DNA of 64,000 nt from Deinococcus fonticola (GTDB lineage Bacteria; Deinococcota; Deinococci; Deinococcales; Deinococcaceae), in NCBI RefSeq assembly GCF_004634215.1, contig NZ_SMMH01000008.1:61268-125267 (forward strand). Reading direction: 5' to 3'. Below, piece by piece: positions 53,906 to 63,836 of this stretch. Both the position numbers and the translations under genes were made by a program. The notes beneath the pieces were generated by a model. The model saw only the letters and a program-made list of their open reading frames with translations, searched no databases and was not told the DNA's origin. The stretch's first letter is position 1, and each line of letters starts with the position of its first letter.

Positions 53906-56900
53906 TTACTCCGGCGCGACTTCCTGATGCTCGAAGGCCGATACCACCGGGCTGGACACCAGCGGTTTGAAGTCCGCGTCCTTCACGAATTCCCAGCGGC
54001 GCGTGCCGAGCAGGCCCAGCAGGAAACTGAACACGCCGATGGACAGCAGGCTCAGCATGAAGCGCGGGTACTGGCCCTCGTAAGCGCCGGTAATGGCGTG
54101 CCGCAGGGCATTCACGGCCTGCGTGACCGGCCCCCAGTTGTGAATGGTCTGAAACACCTGCGGGGCCAGCTCCACCGGGTAGCTGCCGCCCGACGCGGCC
54201 AGCTGCACCACCAGCAGAATCAGCGCGAACAGCCGGCCCGCCGCGCCGAACAGGTAGATGAGCGTCAGCACGAAGCTCAGGAAGCTGAGGCTGGTCAGCA
54301 CGGACGTGGCGACCACCTGCGCGGGGTGCAGGTACTCCACGCCCAGCAGGTGAACGCCCAGCACCACCAGCAGCGCCTGCGCGGTCACCAGCAGCGCGGG
54401 AACGGCGGACTTGCGCAGCATCCGCGACAGTTGACTGCTGCGGCGGCCCGCCATGGGCAGTTGCTGGTAAGGAAAAATGAATGTGGTCATGGTCACGCCC
54501 ACCCATAGGCTCAGGGCCATGAAGTAAGGCGCGAAGGCCACCCCGTTGTTCTTCGCCGGGGCAAACACCGTGACTTTAGGCTGGACGCTGGTGGCCAGGC
54601 CGGCCGGGTCACCGCCCAGCTTCTCGATGTTCGCGGGGATTTTGCGGTAAAGGGTGTCCAGGCCGTCTTTCAGCTTCGCCGCACCTGCGTTCAGGTCGCC
54701 GGCACCGTTCTGAAGTCTGTCCGCGCCGTCGGCGAGCTGGCCCAGGCCGCCGGCCAGTTCGCCACTTTTCTGCGCGAGGGTGGTGGCCCCGCCCCCCAGC
54801 GCCTTCAGGTCGCGGTCGGCGGGAAGTTGCGCGGTGACCGTGCCCAGGGCGTCCTTGATTTTCAGGTTGCCGCTGACCAGGGTGTTCACACCGTCCTGAA
54901 GGGAATTCGCGCCGCTGGCCAGGGTCCGGGCGCCCTGCGCGGCCTGAGTCGTTTTTTCCGCGAGGGTGGCGCTGCCGGTTTGCAGCTGGGCCGTTCCGGT
55001 GGCAAGTTGCTGACTGCCCTCTGCCAGTTGGCGCGCTCCGGTCACGGCTTTGCCGGCGCCCGCTTCCGCCTCGTTTAATTTGCTGGCGAGGGTCGCCGCG
55101 CCGGTCTGGAGTCTGGCTGTGCCACTCGCCAGTTCGCCGGCACCTGCCGCCAGTTTGCGTGCGCCGTCCACCGCAGCCGCCGCGCCCGTTTGCGCTTCCC
55201 TCAGTTTGGCTGCGAGGGTACTTGCGCCACTTTCCAGCTGGGCCGTACCTGCCGTCAGTTGCGTGGCCCCGTCGCCCAGCTTCTTCGCGCCGTCCACGGC
55301 GGTAGCCGTGCCGACCTGCGCTTCTTTGAGCTTACTGGAGAGCGTCGCCGCGCCCGCTTCCAGCTGCGCCGTCCCGGCCGCCAGCTTTTCCGCGCCTGCG
55401 CCCAGTTGCCTGGCCCCGTTCACGGCGGCGGTGGTTCCCGTTTGCGCCTCCTGCAACTTACCCGCAAGGGTCGCCGCGCCGGTTTCGAGCTGGGCCGTGC
55501 CGGCCGCCAGTTGCGTGGCCCCGTCGCCCAGCTTCTTCGCGCCGTCCACGGCAGTAGCCGTGCCGGCCTGCGCTTCCTTCAGTTTGCCTGCAAGGGTACT
55601 TGCGCCACTTTCCAGCTGGGCGGTGCCCGCCGCGAGTTTCCCGGCGCCGTCGGCCAGTTGCCCGGCGGCGTCCACCGCCTGGCCTGCCCCGGCGTTCAGG
55701 GTGGTCAGGCCGCTGACCAGCACGTCCGTTCCGCCGGAAATGGCGGCGGCCCCCTGGCGGATCTGCGCCGTGCCGTTTTTCAGGGCCGCCGGGGCAACCG
55801 GGATTTTGCTGATCTGCTCGTCCAGTTGCCGTGACCCCGCCGCAAGCTGCGCGGCGCCGTCGCCCAGTTTCGCCGCGCCGGCTTGCGCCTGGGTGATGCC
55901 AGCCGAAAGTTGTGGGAGTTGCGCGGCGAGCTGCCTGTTCCCGGCCGCCAGTTGCTGCGCGCCCGTGTTCGCGCTTTTGGCTCCCTGGGCAAGTTGACTG
56001 GCCCCGTCCGCAAGTTGTCCCAAACCGCTCTGGAGTTGCGGCAGTTGCTGCGCCAGTTGCCCGTTTCCGCTGGCGATTTGCCGGGCCCCCTGATTCGCGG
56101 ATTTTGCCCCACTCGACAGTTGATTGGCACCGTCGGCGAGTTGCCCCAGGCCGCTCTGAAGTTGCGGGAGCTGCGTGGCGAGCTTCTGGTTGCCCTCCGC
56201 GAGTTGTTTTGCGCCTGTGTTGGCGGATTTCGCGCCTGCGGCCAGTTGCTCGGCGCCAGCAGCAAGTTGCCCCAGGCCACCTTGCAACTGGGGAAGTTGT
56301 GAAGCGAGTTGCCTGTTGCCCTCGGCCACCTGCTTTGCGCCTGTATTCGCGCTCTTTGCGCCCTGCGCGAGTTGCTGCGCCCCGCCCGCCAGTTGTCCCA
56401 GGCCACTCTGGAGTTGTGGCAATTGCGCAGCCAGTTGCTTGTTGCCCGCTGCCAGTTGCTGGGCGCCCGTGTTCGCGGCTTTTGCTCCACTCGACAGTTG
56501 AGTTGCCCCGTCCGCCAGTTGCCCTAAACCGCTCTGGAGTTGCGGGAGTTGCTGCGCCAGTTGCCCGTTTCCGCTGGCGATTTGCCGGGCCCCCTGATTC
56601 GCGGATTTCGCGCCGGTGGCGACTTGACCGGCTCCCGTCGCCAGCCCAGTCAATCCGCTGGCCAGGGCCTGCGACCCGTCCGCGAGTTTAGCCGCGCCGT
56701 CTTGCAGCGGCTTCAGTTGCGCCTGTCCGGGCGCGGCGGCCTCCAGTTGACGCAGGCCCGCCGCGAGTTTTCCCGTACCGCTGGTCAGTTTGTTCACACC
56801 GGTGGACAGCGTTTGCGCGCCACCCGCCAGTTGGGTGCTGCCGTCGGCGGCCTTGCGGGTGCCAGTGGCCAAAGTTCCCGCGCCCGTGGCCAGTTCTTGC

Positions 56901-57514
56901 GTGCCGTTCTGAAGTTTCCCAGCCCCTTCGCGGAGTTGCCCGGTGGCGCTGCGAATCTGCCTGAAGCCGCTCTGCACGTCGGCCAGGGACTTCTGCACGA
57001 CTTCCCAGCGGTTCTCGCTGAGGGTCTGGTTGAGGGTGTCGGCCAGGGTGGTGCCGAAGGTGGTGGCCACGCGCGAGGCGAAGTAGTTGGCGCCTTCTGA
57101 GATGTAGAGGTTCAGTTCGCCGTGCTGGGCGCTGTTGCCGGCGATGGACTGCCGGCTGAAGTCGCTCGGCAGGGTCAGCGAGAAGTAAGCGTCCCCGTGC
57201 CGGACGGCAGCTTCGGCAGCTTCCTGCGTGGGGTACGGGATGAATTTGAATTTGGGGTCTTCGTTGAATTTTTGCAGCACGTCGCTGCCCAGGTGGTACT
57301 CCTGGCCCCTGTAGGTGGTGCCGGCGTCCAGGTTCACCAGCGCCACCGGGAGTTTCTTCAGGTTGCCGTAGGGGTCGAGGCTGCTGGCCAGGTAAACGGT
57401 CGAGTACAGCAGGGGTGTGGCGGCGATGGCGGCGGCAGAGAGCCACATCATGGGGTGGCGCCACAGGCTGCGTTCGGCGGGCGTCAGGAGCTGGTAGTCG
57501 CGTTTCAGGGACAT
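53906..57514 (-). CDS. YhgE/Pip-type membrane protein with long heptad-repeat region
   Basis: 1202 residues from ATG 57514 (GGAGGA 6 bases upstream). N-terminal helix at about 22-43, a YhgE N-terminal domain (LPVALVNLDAGTTYRG, about 55-70), then a long region of LxxGxxxL heptads (about 185-950) with two arrays of 42-residue units: 305-546 and 614-865. The C-terminal part (about 993-1180) has five or six helices of ABC-2/Pip type, starting FAPYFMALSLWVGVTM. Such proteins (phage infection protein, EsaA-like) belong to export systems; substrate unknown. It is divergent from a TetR gene, which likely represses it. Confidence 0.87.
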   Translation of the reverse strand: MSLKRDYQLLTPAERSLWRHPMMWLSAAAIAATPLLYSTVYLASSLDPYGNLKKLPVALVNLDAGTTYRGQEYHLGSDVLQKFNEDPKFKFIPYPTQEAAEAAVRHGDAYFSLTLPSDFSRQSIAGNSAQHGELNLYISEGANYFASRVATTFGTTLADTLNQTLSENRWEVVQKSLADVQSGFRQIRSATGQLREGAGKLQNGTQELATGAGTLATGTRKAADGSTQLAGGAQTLSTGVNKLTSGTGKLAAGLRQLEAAAPGQAQLKPLQDGAAKLADGSQALASGLTGLATGAGQVATGAKSANQGARQIASGNGQLAQQLPQLQSGLGQLADGATQLSSGAKAANTGAQQLAAGNKQLAAQLPQLQSGLGQLAGGAQQLAQGAKSANTGAKQVAEGNRQLASQLPQLQGGLGQLAAGAEQLAAGAKSANTGAKQLAEGNQKLATQLPQLQSGLGQLADGANQLSSGAKSANQGARQIASGNGQLAQQLPQLQSGLGQLADGASQLAQGAKSANTGAQQLAAGNRQLAAQLPQLSAGITQAQAGAAKLGDGAAQLAAGSRQLDEQISKIPVAPAALKNGTAQIRQGAAAISGGTDVLVSGLTTLNAGAGQAVDAAGQLADGAGKLAAGTAQLESGASTLAGKLKEAQAGTATAVDGAKKLGDGATQLAAGTAQLETGAATLAGKLQEAQTGTTAAVNGARQLGAGAEKLAAGTAQLEAGAATLSSKLKEAQVGTATAVDGAKKLGDGATQLTAGTAQLESGASTLAAKLREAQTGAAAAVDGARKLAAGAGELASGTARLQTGAATLASKLNEAEAGAGKAVTGARQLAEGSQQLATGTAQLQTGSATLAEKTTQAAQGARTLASGANSLQDGVNTLVSGNLKIKDALGTVTAQLPADRDLKALGGGATTLAQKSGELAGGLGQLADGADRLQNGAGDLNAGAAKLKDGLDTLYRKIPANIEKLGGDPAGLATSVQPKVTVFAPAKNNGVAFAPYFMALSLWVGVTMTTFIFPYQQLPMAGRRSSQLSRMLRKSAVPALLVTAQALLVVLGVHLLGVEYLHPAQVVATSVLTSLSFLSFVLTLIYLFGAAGRLFALILLVVQLAASGGSYPVELAPQVFQTIHNWGPVTQAVNALRHAITGAYEGQYPRFMLSLLSIGVFSFLLGLLGTRRWEFVKDADFKPLVSSPVVSAFEHQEVAPE
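54920..55675. repeat. Six tandem 126-bp (42-codon) repeats, array 2
   Basis: Within the YhgE-like gene, residues 614-865. Units begin at V614, V656, V698, V740, V782 and V824, with consensus VDGAKKLGDGATQLAAGTAQ plus 22 further residues. Each unit is six heptads. Confidence 0.85.
55877..56602. repeat. Six 126-bp (42-codon) repeats, array 1
   Basis: Within the YhgE-like gene, residues 305-546. Units begin at A305, A347, A389, A431, A473 and A515 with consensus ANTGAQQLAAGNKQLAAQLP; the last is incomplete. Units 1 and 5 are nearly identical, pointing to recent copying. Confidence 0.85.
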
Positions 57515-57576
57515 GTGGGTTCCTCCGGCGTGAGGGGCCACGCCCTCACTTCAATAGAGGCAGTATCCCTTCTTAT

Positions 57577-57604
57577 TGACAGATAGTCAAGTGACAATCT
57601 GTCA
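57577..57604. promoter_or_regulatory. 28-bp palindromic operator between the YhgE-like and tetR genes
   Basis: Halves TGACAGATAGTCA and TGACAATCTGTCA match at 12 of 13 positions around a central AG. It lies 63 bases before the YhgE-like start and 22 before the tetR start, overlapping the TTGACA-like box at 57576. This is the classic place for autoregulation by the adjacent TetR. Confidence 0.75.
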
Positions 57605-57625
57605 GAATCAGGTTATGCTGTTCTC

Positions 57626-58222
57626 ATGACCGCCGCGCCCGCGCCCCACACGACCGGCAAGCGCCGCCTGAGTGCCGACAACCGCCGCGAACAGATCCTG
57701 CGCTCGGCCGCTGACCTGTTCATCGAACGCGGCTTCGAGGGCGTCAGCATGGCCGATATCGCCGCCAGCCTCGGCACCTCGCGCCCCACCATCTACACCT
57801 ATTTTCCCAGCACCGAGAGCGTGCTGGACGCCCTGCTGGACGAACGCCTGGAGCACCTGCCGGCCCGCTTGCGCCCCCTGCTGTGCGAAGTGCAGGCGAC
57901 CTCTTTCGCGGACGTGTTCCGCGCGCTGCTGAACGAGCGCGAACTGCTGATGCTGCTGAACAGCGGCGGCGGCCCGCACTTCCGCGCGCGGCGGCAGGCT
58001 TTCCTGAACGCCATCGAGGAACGCCTGAACCTTCAGCAGATCAGCAAACTGCGCACCGAGACCCGCGGCCACCTGCCGCAACCCATGCTGATCGCGGTGG
58101 TGCTCAACCTGCTGAGCAGCGTCGCCTACGAGCAGACCGTAAAGGAACAGTGGAACCCCGACGAGCTGGCCGCGCTGCTGGAAAAATTCATCGTGGGGGG
58201 CGTCGACGGCGTGCTGGGTTAA
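57626..58222 (+). CDS. TetR/AcrR-family transcriptional regulator
   Basis: 198 residues. The N-terminal helix-turn-helix (about 18-65) is clear: RREQILRSAADLFIERGFEG, VSMADIAASLGTSRPTIYTYF. The C-terminal ligand domain (about 75-190) is helical and diverged. It probably represses itself and the divergent YhgE-like gene through the palindrome at 57577. The ligand is unknown. Confidence 0.92.
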   Translation: MTAAPAPHTTGKRRLSADNRREQILRSAADLFIERGFEGVSMADIAASLGTSRPTIYTYFPSTESVLDALLDERLEHLPARLRPLLCEVQATSFADVFRALLNERELLMLLNSGGGPHFRARRQAFLNAIEERLNLQQISKLRTETRGHLPQPMLIAVVLNLLSSVAYEQTVKEQWNPDELAALLEKFIVGGVDGVLG

Positions 58223-58231
58223 GCCACTGGA

Positions 58232-59158
58232 TTAATCCTCTTCCCGGCCCAGCATTCGCGTGAGGATGACATGGTGATCCTCGAAGAACTTGCGCGGTCG
58301 CAACAGCGCGTGGGCAATGGCCACCCGTTCGCCCGGGTATTCCGGCGGCGCCGCTGCGCGCAGGACATACGCCGCGCTCGGAACCACCAGGCTCCGGGAC
58401 GGATGGTCAAACACTGTCGCCCCCTCTGGCACGCCCTCCCCTGCCGCGCCCTCTCCTACGACGAGGGGCCGCCCCGGCAACTCCCATAAGCCCTGCCCGA
58501 TGTCCTGTGTGCGCTGGTGCAGGGTCAGGTCGGGGCCGCGCACGTCCAGCCAGCGAAGTTCACGGTGCGGGCCGGGGCCGGCGGCTGCCCTGGCCGCCTG
58601 GACAGCCTGCCACTCGCGCACCAGCCGGGGAAACCCGCGCCCCTGCGGGAACTGCCGCAGGAAGTCCAGCACCGGGCCAGGCAGTCCGCCCGGCAGCGGC
58701 TGGCGGGTGAACAGGGCGGCGCGAATGTCGGTGGCGTTCAGGCCGGGTTCCTCGGGCGTGACCAGACGTGTCCAGCCAGGGAACCAGTGCAGGTAACCGG
58801 TGCTGGCGTCCTTCTCGAAGCCCACCAGGGCCACGCGGGCGTCCGGGCCGAAGACCTGGGCGGCCACGGCGCGCACGTCGGCGGCCCACAACTCCGCGTC
58901 GAAGCGGTCCGGCAGCGGGCGAAAGGTCACGCGGTGCAGGTCGGCACCCCGCTGGGCCAGGGCGGCGGCGAACATGGCGTGGCGCTCCTGCGCGGTGAAG
59001 GGGTTTTTGACGCTGCGGGCCAGGTTCGCGCTGCCCAGCAGCACCAGCACGTGGGGCGCGGCGTCCAGTGCGGCCAGCACGGTGGACACGTGCGCGTGGT
59101 GCGGCGGCTGGAAGCGCCCGACGAACACCGCCCCTTCTCCGCTGCCCGAACTGTTCAT
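58232..59158 (-). CDS. nadM: NMN adenylyltransferase with degenerate Nudix domain (NadM-Nudix type)
   Basis: 308 residues. The N-terminal nucleotidyltransferase domain has [11 protein letters not shown] (13-23, the HxGH region with A for G) and NATDIR (141-146, the ISTxxR region). From about 200 the fold marks of NadM-linked Nudix domains remain: LWELPG (224-229), VFDHPSRS (249-256) and FFEDHH (291-296). The catalytic Nudix helix (REx2EE) that should sit between the first two is absent, so hydrolase activity is unlikely. It makes NAD or deamido-NAD from the mononucleotide. Its ATG overlaps the pncB stop. Confidence 0.85.
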   Translation of the reverse strand: MNSSGSGEGAVFVGRFQPPHHAHVSTVLAALDAAPHVLVLLGSANLARSVKNPFTAQERHAMFAAALAQRGADLHRVTFRPLPDRFDAELWAADVRAVAAQVFGPDARVALVGFEKDASTGYLHWFPGWTRLVTPEEPGLNATDIRAALFTRQPLPGGLPGPVLDFLRQFPQGRGFPRLVREWQAVQAARAAAGPGPHRELRWLDVRGPDLTLHQRTQDIGQGLWELPGRPLVVGEGAAGEGVPEGATVFDHPSRSLVVPSAAYVLRAAAPPEYPGERVAIAHALLRPRKFFEDHHVILTRMLGREED

Positions 59159-60621
59159 TTCGTGTGCTGCGCCTGCAAGTCCTCCATGACGCGCTGGCGC
59201 AGACCGGCGGCGTCCGGGGCGAGGCTCACGCGGTAGATGTGCGGGTTCAGCAGGCGGCGCGTCTCGGTGGCCACGCGGGCCAGTTGCCGCGCCGAGAACG
59301 CCTGAATGTCCGTGAGCGTGCGGGCCGGGGCGGTGCGGTGTCCCCCTTGCATCACGGTCTGGCGGGCCGGCTGCCAGTTCAGTCCGGCGGGAATGGGGGC
59401 CGAGCGCAGGGGATTCACCGGGTCGCTGACGCGCTGGGCAGCCTGCGGCGCGCCGCCCAGCGTCAGCACATCCCATTGCAGCTGTTCATTGGCCTGCTTA
59501 CCGTTCTGTTTACTGGCGCGCCAGACGTGCTTCACGCCGGGCAGGCTGGCCTTGCCGGGGTCGCCCGTGAGTTTCATGCGCGGCACGCCGCCGAGGGACG
59601 CGAGCTTGTAGACACCGCCGAGGGCGCCGCCCCCAGGCCCGCCCGCCGTGGCGAGCTGCGTGCCCACACCGTACACGTCGATGCGCCCCCCCTCGGAGAT
59701 GATCCCGGCGATGACCGCTTCCGAAAGGTCGTTGCTGGCGATGATCTTCACGTCCGGGAAACCGGCTGCGTCCAGCTCGGCGCGGGCGGTGCGCGACAGG
59801 TAGGCCAGGTCGCCGCTGTCGAGGCGAATGCCGCGCAGTTCGTGGCCGGCCGCGCGCAGTTCCCGCGCCACCGTGATGGCGTTGGGCAGGCCGCTGCGCA
59901 GCGTGTCGATGGTGTCCAGCAGCAGCACGGTGCTGTCCGGGTAGAGCCTGGCGTAGGCGCGAAAGGCCGCCAGTTCGTCCGGGAAACTCTCGACCCAGGC
60001 GTGCGCGTGTGTGCCGGACACTGGAATGCCGAAGCGCTGCCCGGCCTCCACGTGACTGGTCGCGCTGGCCCCGCCCACGAAGGCCGCGCGCGCCGCGCTG
60101 AGCGCCCCGTCCGGCCCCTGGGCGCGGCGCGCCCCGAACTCCAGCACCTCGCCCCCATGCGGACTGCTTCTGGCAGCCAGCACGCAGCGCGCAGCCTTGG
60201 TGGCCACCAGTGTCTGAAAGTTCAGGGTATTGAGCAGCATGGTTTCGATGAGTTGCGCCTCCCACAGCGGCGCGGTCACCGTCAGCAGCGGCTCGTGCGG
60301 AAACACCACGTCCCCCTCCGCGAAGGCCTCGATCTGCCCGCTGAAACGCCATTCGCGCAGCGCCGCCAGAAACTCCGGCCTGAACTGCCCCAGCGTGCCC
60401 AGGTACGCCAGGTCATCCTCACTGAAACGCAGGGCCTCCAGTGTGTCCAGCATGGGTTCCAGGCCCGCCCACACCGCGTAGCCGCCCTCGAAGGGCAGGC
60501 GGCGGAAGTACAGGTCAAACACTGCCTCCTGGGTGTGCAGGCCATTGAAAAAATAGCCCTGCATCATCGTCAACTGGTACAGGTCCGTGAAAAGCGCTGA
60601 GGTGAGGCAGGGGGCAGTCAT
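59155..60621 (-). CDS. pncB: Nicotinate phosphoribosyltransferase
   Basis: 488 residues from ATG 60621 (GGAGGT 7 bases upstream). It converts nicotinate and PRPP to nicotinate mononucleotide. N-terminal [54 protein letters not shown] and [12 protein letters not shown] (phosphate binding) are all diagnostic. Coupled to nadM by ATGA and 82 bases downstream of the NiaP-like transporter gene, so one salvage operon is likely. Confidence 0.94.
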   Translation of the reverse strand: MTAPCLTSALFTDLYQLTMMQGYFFNGLHTQEAVFDLYFRRLPFEGGYAVWAGLEPMLDTLEALRFSEDDLAYLGTLGQFRPEFLAALREWRFSGQIEAFAEGDVVFPHEPLLTVTAPLWEAQLIETMLLNTLNFQTLVATKAARCVLAARSSPHGGEVLEFGARRAQGPDGALSAARAAFVGGASATSHVEAGQRFGIPVSGTHAHAWVESFPDELAAFRAYARLYPDSTVLLLDTIDTLRSGLPNAITVARELRAAGHELRGIRLDSGDLAYLSRTARAELDAAGFPDVKIIASNDLSEAVIAGIISEGGRIDVYGVGTQLATAGGPGGGALGGVYKLASLGGVPRMKLTGDPGKASLPGVKHVWRASKQNGKQANEQLQWDVLTLGGAPQAAQRVSDPVNPLRSAPIPAGLNWQPARQTVMQGGHRTAPARTLTDIQAFSARQLARVATETRRLLNPHIYRVSLAPDAAGLRQRVMEDLQAQHTK

Positions 60622-60703
60622 GAGGGGCACCTCCGGTGCGGGAATAGGAAGGGGTGAGGAAGTAGATAAACGGGTGGGCCTGGCACCTACAGTCAGGCCC
60701 CGG

Positions 60704-62050
60704 TTACGCCTGTCCCGCTTCGCTGAGGTGCTGACCGCGGGTTTCCACACCGATGGCCCAGGCGCACGCGGCGGCGGCGGCCAGAGTGACGGCAAAGACG
60801 CTCAGGGCCAGGCTCAAGTGGCCGCTCAGCAACATGGCCCCCACACTGGGCGACACGACGCTGGCGACGCGGGCCATGGCGCTGGTAAAGCCCATGCCGG
60901 TGGTGCGCACGGCGGTGGGAAACAGTTCGGGCGTGTAGGCGTACAGGGCTCCCCAGGCGCCCAGTAGGGCGGCCGAGAGCAGCATGGCCGCGCCCAGCAC
61001 CGCGCCGGGCGTGCCCGCGCCCAGGAACAGGTAAACGCCCAGGGCACTGACCGCCAGAAACCCCGTGAGGGTGGCGCGGCGGCCCGCCCGCTCGACCAGG
61101 AAGGCGGCCAGCAGGTAACCGGGCAGCTGCGCCAGGGCCAGCAGCAGGGTGGTGCGGTACACCATGCCCAGATCCATGCCCTGGGCCCGCAGGTAGCTGG
61201 GCAGCCACGAGAAAATGCCGTAGTACCCCAGGCTCAGGCCAAACCAGGTGAGGCCCAGCAGAACGCTGCGGCGCGCCAGCACGCCCTGAAAAAGCGCGGC
61301 CCAGGTGTTGCGCGGGGCCGGGCCCGGGCTCTCCAGGGACCGCTCAGGCAGCGTTTTTCCGTTCACGCGCGCGACCCGCTGCAGGGCCGCCTGCGCCCCG
61401 GCGTGGTCGCCACGCACCAGCAAGGAACGCGGCGAGTCCGGAATGCCGAAGCGCGCCAGCAGGCCAATCAATGCGGGCAGGGCGGCGGCACCCACCAGCC
61501 AGCGCCAGCTTTCTGCCGGGGGAAAGCGCGTGCTGAGCCACCAGGCCAGGGCCGCCACCACCACCGTGCCCACCGCCCAGAAGCTCTCCAGATACACCAG
61601 AAAGCGCCCGCGCCAGGCGGTCGGCACAAACTCGGCCATCATGGCGTAGTCCACCGGCAGAGTGCCGCCGATGGCAAACCCGGTCAGGAAGCGCAGCAGC
61701 AGCAAAAGTTCCAGGCTGGGGGCCACAGCGCCCAGAAACCCGAACACCACACTTAACGCCACCGTGATCAGGAACACCGTGCGTCGCCCGATGCGGTCGG
61801 CCAGCCAGCCCCAGAACACCGCGCCCACCAGCATTCCCGCGAAGGTTCCGGTCAGCAGGGCGGTGGCCTGTGGGGCCCCTTTCGCCAGGCCGAAGGCGGC
61901 ACTGACGCCCGGCAGGGCAAAACTCATCAGCAGGACTTCCATGGCGTCGGCCGCCCAGGTCAGGCCGCAGATCGCCAGCAGCCGCCACTGAAAAGGCCCC
62001 AGGCCCAGGAAATCGATGGTTTCATCCACAGTTGCAGGGTTGCGCGACAC
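60704..62050 (-). CDS. MFS transporter, probable niacin importer (NiaP-like)
   Basis: 448 residues from GTG 62050, about 12 helices. The N-terminus [25 protein letters not shown] closely follows the NiaP pattern (core WRLL, DAMEV), with [13 protein letters not shown] as the MFS loop 2-3 motif and [19 protein letters not shown] as the loop 4-5 motif. Placement with pncB, nadM and nadE supports nicotinate uptake. There is no Shine-Dalgarno; TATTAC lies 9 bases upstream, so the mRNA may be leaderless. GTG 62026 is another start. Confidence 0.83.
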   Translation of the reverse strand: MSRNPATVDETIDFLGLGPFQWRLLAICGLTWAADAMEVLLMSFALPGVSAAFGLAKGAPQATALLTGTFAGMLVGAVFWGWLADRIGRRTVFLITVALSVVFGFLGAVAPSLELLLLLRFLTGFAIGGTLPVDYAMMAEFVPTAWRGRFLVYLESFWAVGTVVVAALAWWLSTRFPPAESWRWLVGAAALPALIGLLARFGIPDSPRSLLVRGDHAGAQAALQRVARVNGKTLPERSLESPGPAPRNTWAALFQGVLARRSVLLGLTWFGLSLGYYGIFSWLPSYLRAQGMDLGMVYRTTLLLALAQLPGYLLAAFLVERAGRRATLTGFLAVSALGVYLFLGAGTPGAVLGAAMLLSAALLGAWGALYAYTPELFPTAVRTTGMGFTSAMARVASVVSPSVGAMLLSGHLSLALSVFAVTLAAAAACAWAIGVETRGQHLSEAGQA

Positions 62051-62062
62051 GGGGGAAGTGTA

Positions 62063-62197
62063 ATACGGATTCCGTCCGCTTCCCACATCGTCGGAACAAC
62101 ACCGACGATATGTCCATCTCCCGGAACCCGTATGTTCTCCTTCTCCTTCCAGTCGGATTTCATCGCCCAGCATGGGGGATGAAATCGGAGTCGGTAT
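62063..62197. repeat. MITE-like 135-bp element containing hairpin repeat copy 3
   Basis: Ends are imperfect inverted repeats: ATACGGATTCCG (62063-62074) and CGGAGTCGGTAT (62186-62197), 10 of 12 matching. Inside are an ATCGTCGG/CCGACGAT hairpin and the family core CTCCTTCCAGTCGG (62143-62156) followed by GATTTCATC (62156-62164) with GATGAAATC (62178-62186). It fills the divergent promoter region of the transporter and nadE. Confidence 0.55.
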
Positions 62198-62237
62198 CAG
62201 GCACACCACCAGGGGCAGATCGGGAATACTGAACGGC

Positions 62238-63065
<828 letters not shown>

Positions 63066-63201
63066 CGGGGCGCCGCGCAGGCGAGGAACCGGCCGGCTTT
63101 GCGGGGCGGGATGTCCGCCCAGGACACGGAGTGAGGACACAAAGTCCAACACACAAAGTCAGGGCACGCCAGCCCTTATCATCACGGGCAGGAGGCCCGC
63201 C

Positions 63202-63717
63202 ATGACCACCCCCCCAGAAGACCCCCGGAGCAGCGCCGACGCGATCCTGAGCACCATCCGCCGCTGGCAGGCGGGCGCGCTGGCCCGCGAACAGGTGGTG
63301 CTGGAACTCAGCCGCGTGCCACTGGAACAGGGAGACGTGATTCAGGACGTCCTGAGTGCCCTGCAAGGCCACATGGAGCTGGCCCGCACCACCAGCGCCG
63401 AGCACGTGCAGGAAGACACGCAGTCCTGGCGCAGCGAACTGATGGCCTCGCGCGCGCGCAACTGGACGTACCCGTACCCGGTGGGCCTGCTGGTGTGCCC
63501 CTCGGTGCTGATCCTGACCGACGCCACGCGCGGCGTGGTGCTGCGCGAAAGCGGCGCCAAGGCCCTGCCCCGCAGCACCAGCGCCTCGATCATGCTGCTG
63601 TGCCAGACCATCGTGATGGCCCAGAATGCCGTGGACGCCCAGGAGCTGAAAAAACTTCAGGATCAGCGCATCGCCAGCACGTCCACCTCGCTCTCGGAAA
63701 TCGAGATCATTCGCTGA
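63202..63717 (+). CDS. Conserved-looking hypothetical protein, 171 residues
   Basis: Good start (GGAGG 6 bases before the ATG) and typical GC3 codon use, so it is a real gene. The N-terminal half is helical (ADAILSTIRRWQAG, VIQDVLSALQGHMEL); the middle is beta-rich (PVGLLVCPSVLILTDATRGVVLRE) cut to PSVLILTDATRGVVL; the C-terminus is a helix with QELKKLQDQRI. No signal peptide or membrane segment. Not recognised. It follows nadE by 136 bases. Confidence 0.78.
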   Translation: MTTPPEDPRSSADAILSTIRRWQAGALAREQVVLELSRVPLEQGDVIQDVLSALQGHMELARTTSAEHVQEDTQSWRSELMASRARNWTYPYPVGLLVCPSVLILTDATRGVVLRESGAKALPRSTSASIMLLCQTIVMAQNAVDAQELKKLQDQRIASTSTSLSEIEIIR

Positions 63718-63796
63718 GGGCGTGGCGCGCCTATAACCGTTGACAAAAAAACACAGAAAATGCAGGGCCTTCCATCCACGCAAACCCGAAAGGGAA

Positions 63797-63836
63797 AATG
63801 GAGTCATGTGGCGAACAGCACCCGCATGACTCCATT
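63797..63836. repeat. Structured intergenic repeat with GAACAGCACCC core, copy B
   Basis: Perfect 12-bp stem AATGGAGTCATG (63797-63808) with CATGACTCCATT (63825-63836); the 16-base loop contains GAACAGCACCC, as in copy A at 42914-42924. Confidence 0.65.

Noticed and set aside
54920..56602. Regular DNA repeats that could be taken for a CRISPR array
   Set aside because: The 126-bp period is in frame, encodes heptads of the YhgE-like protein, and there are no unique spacers.
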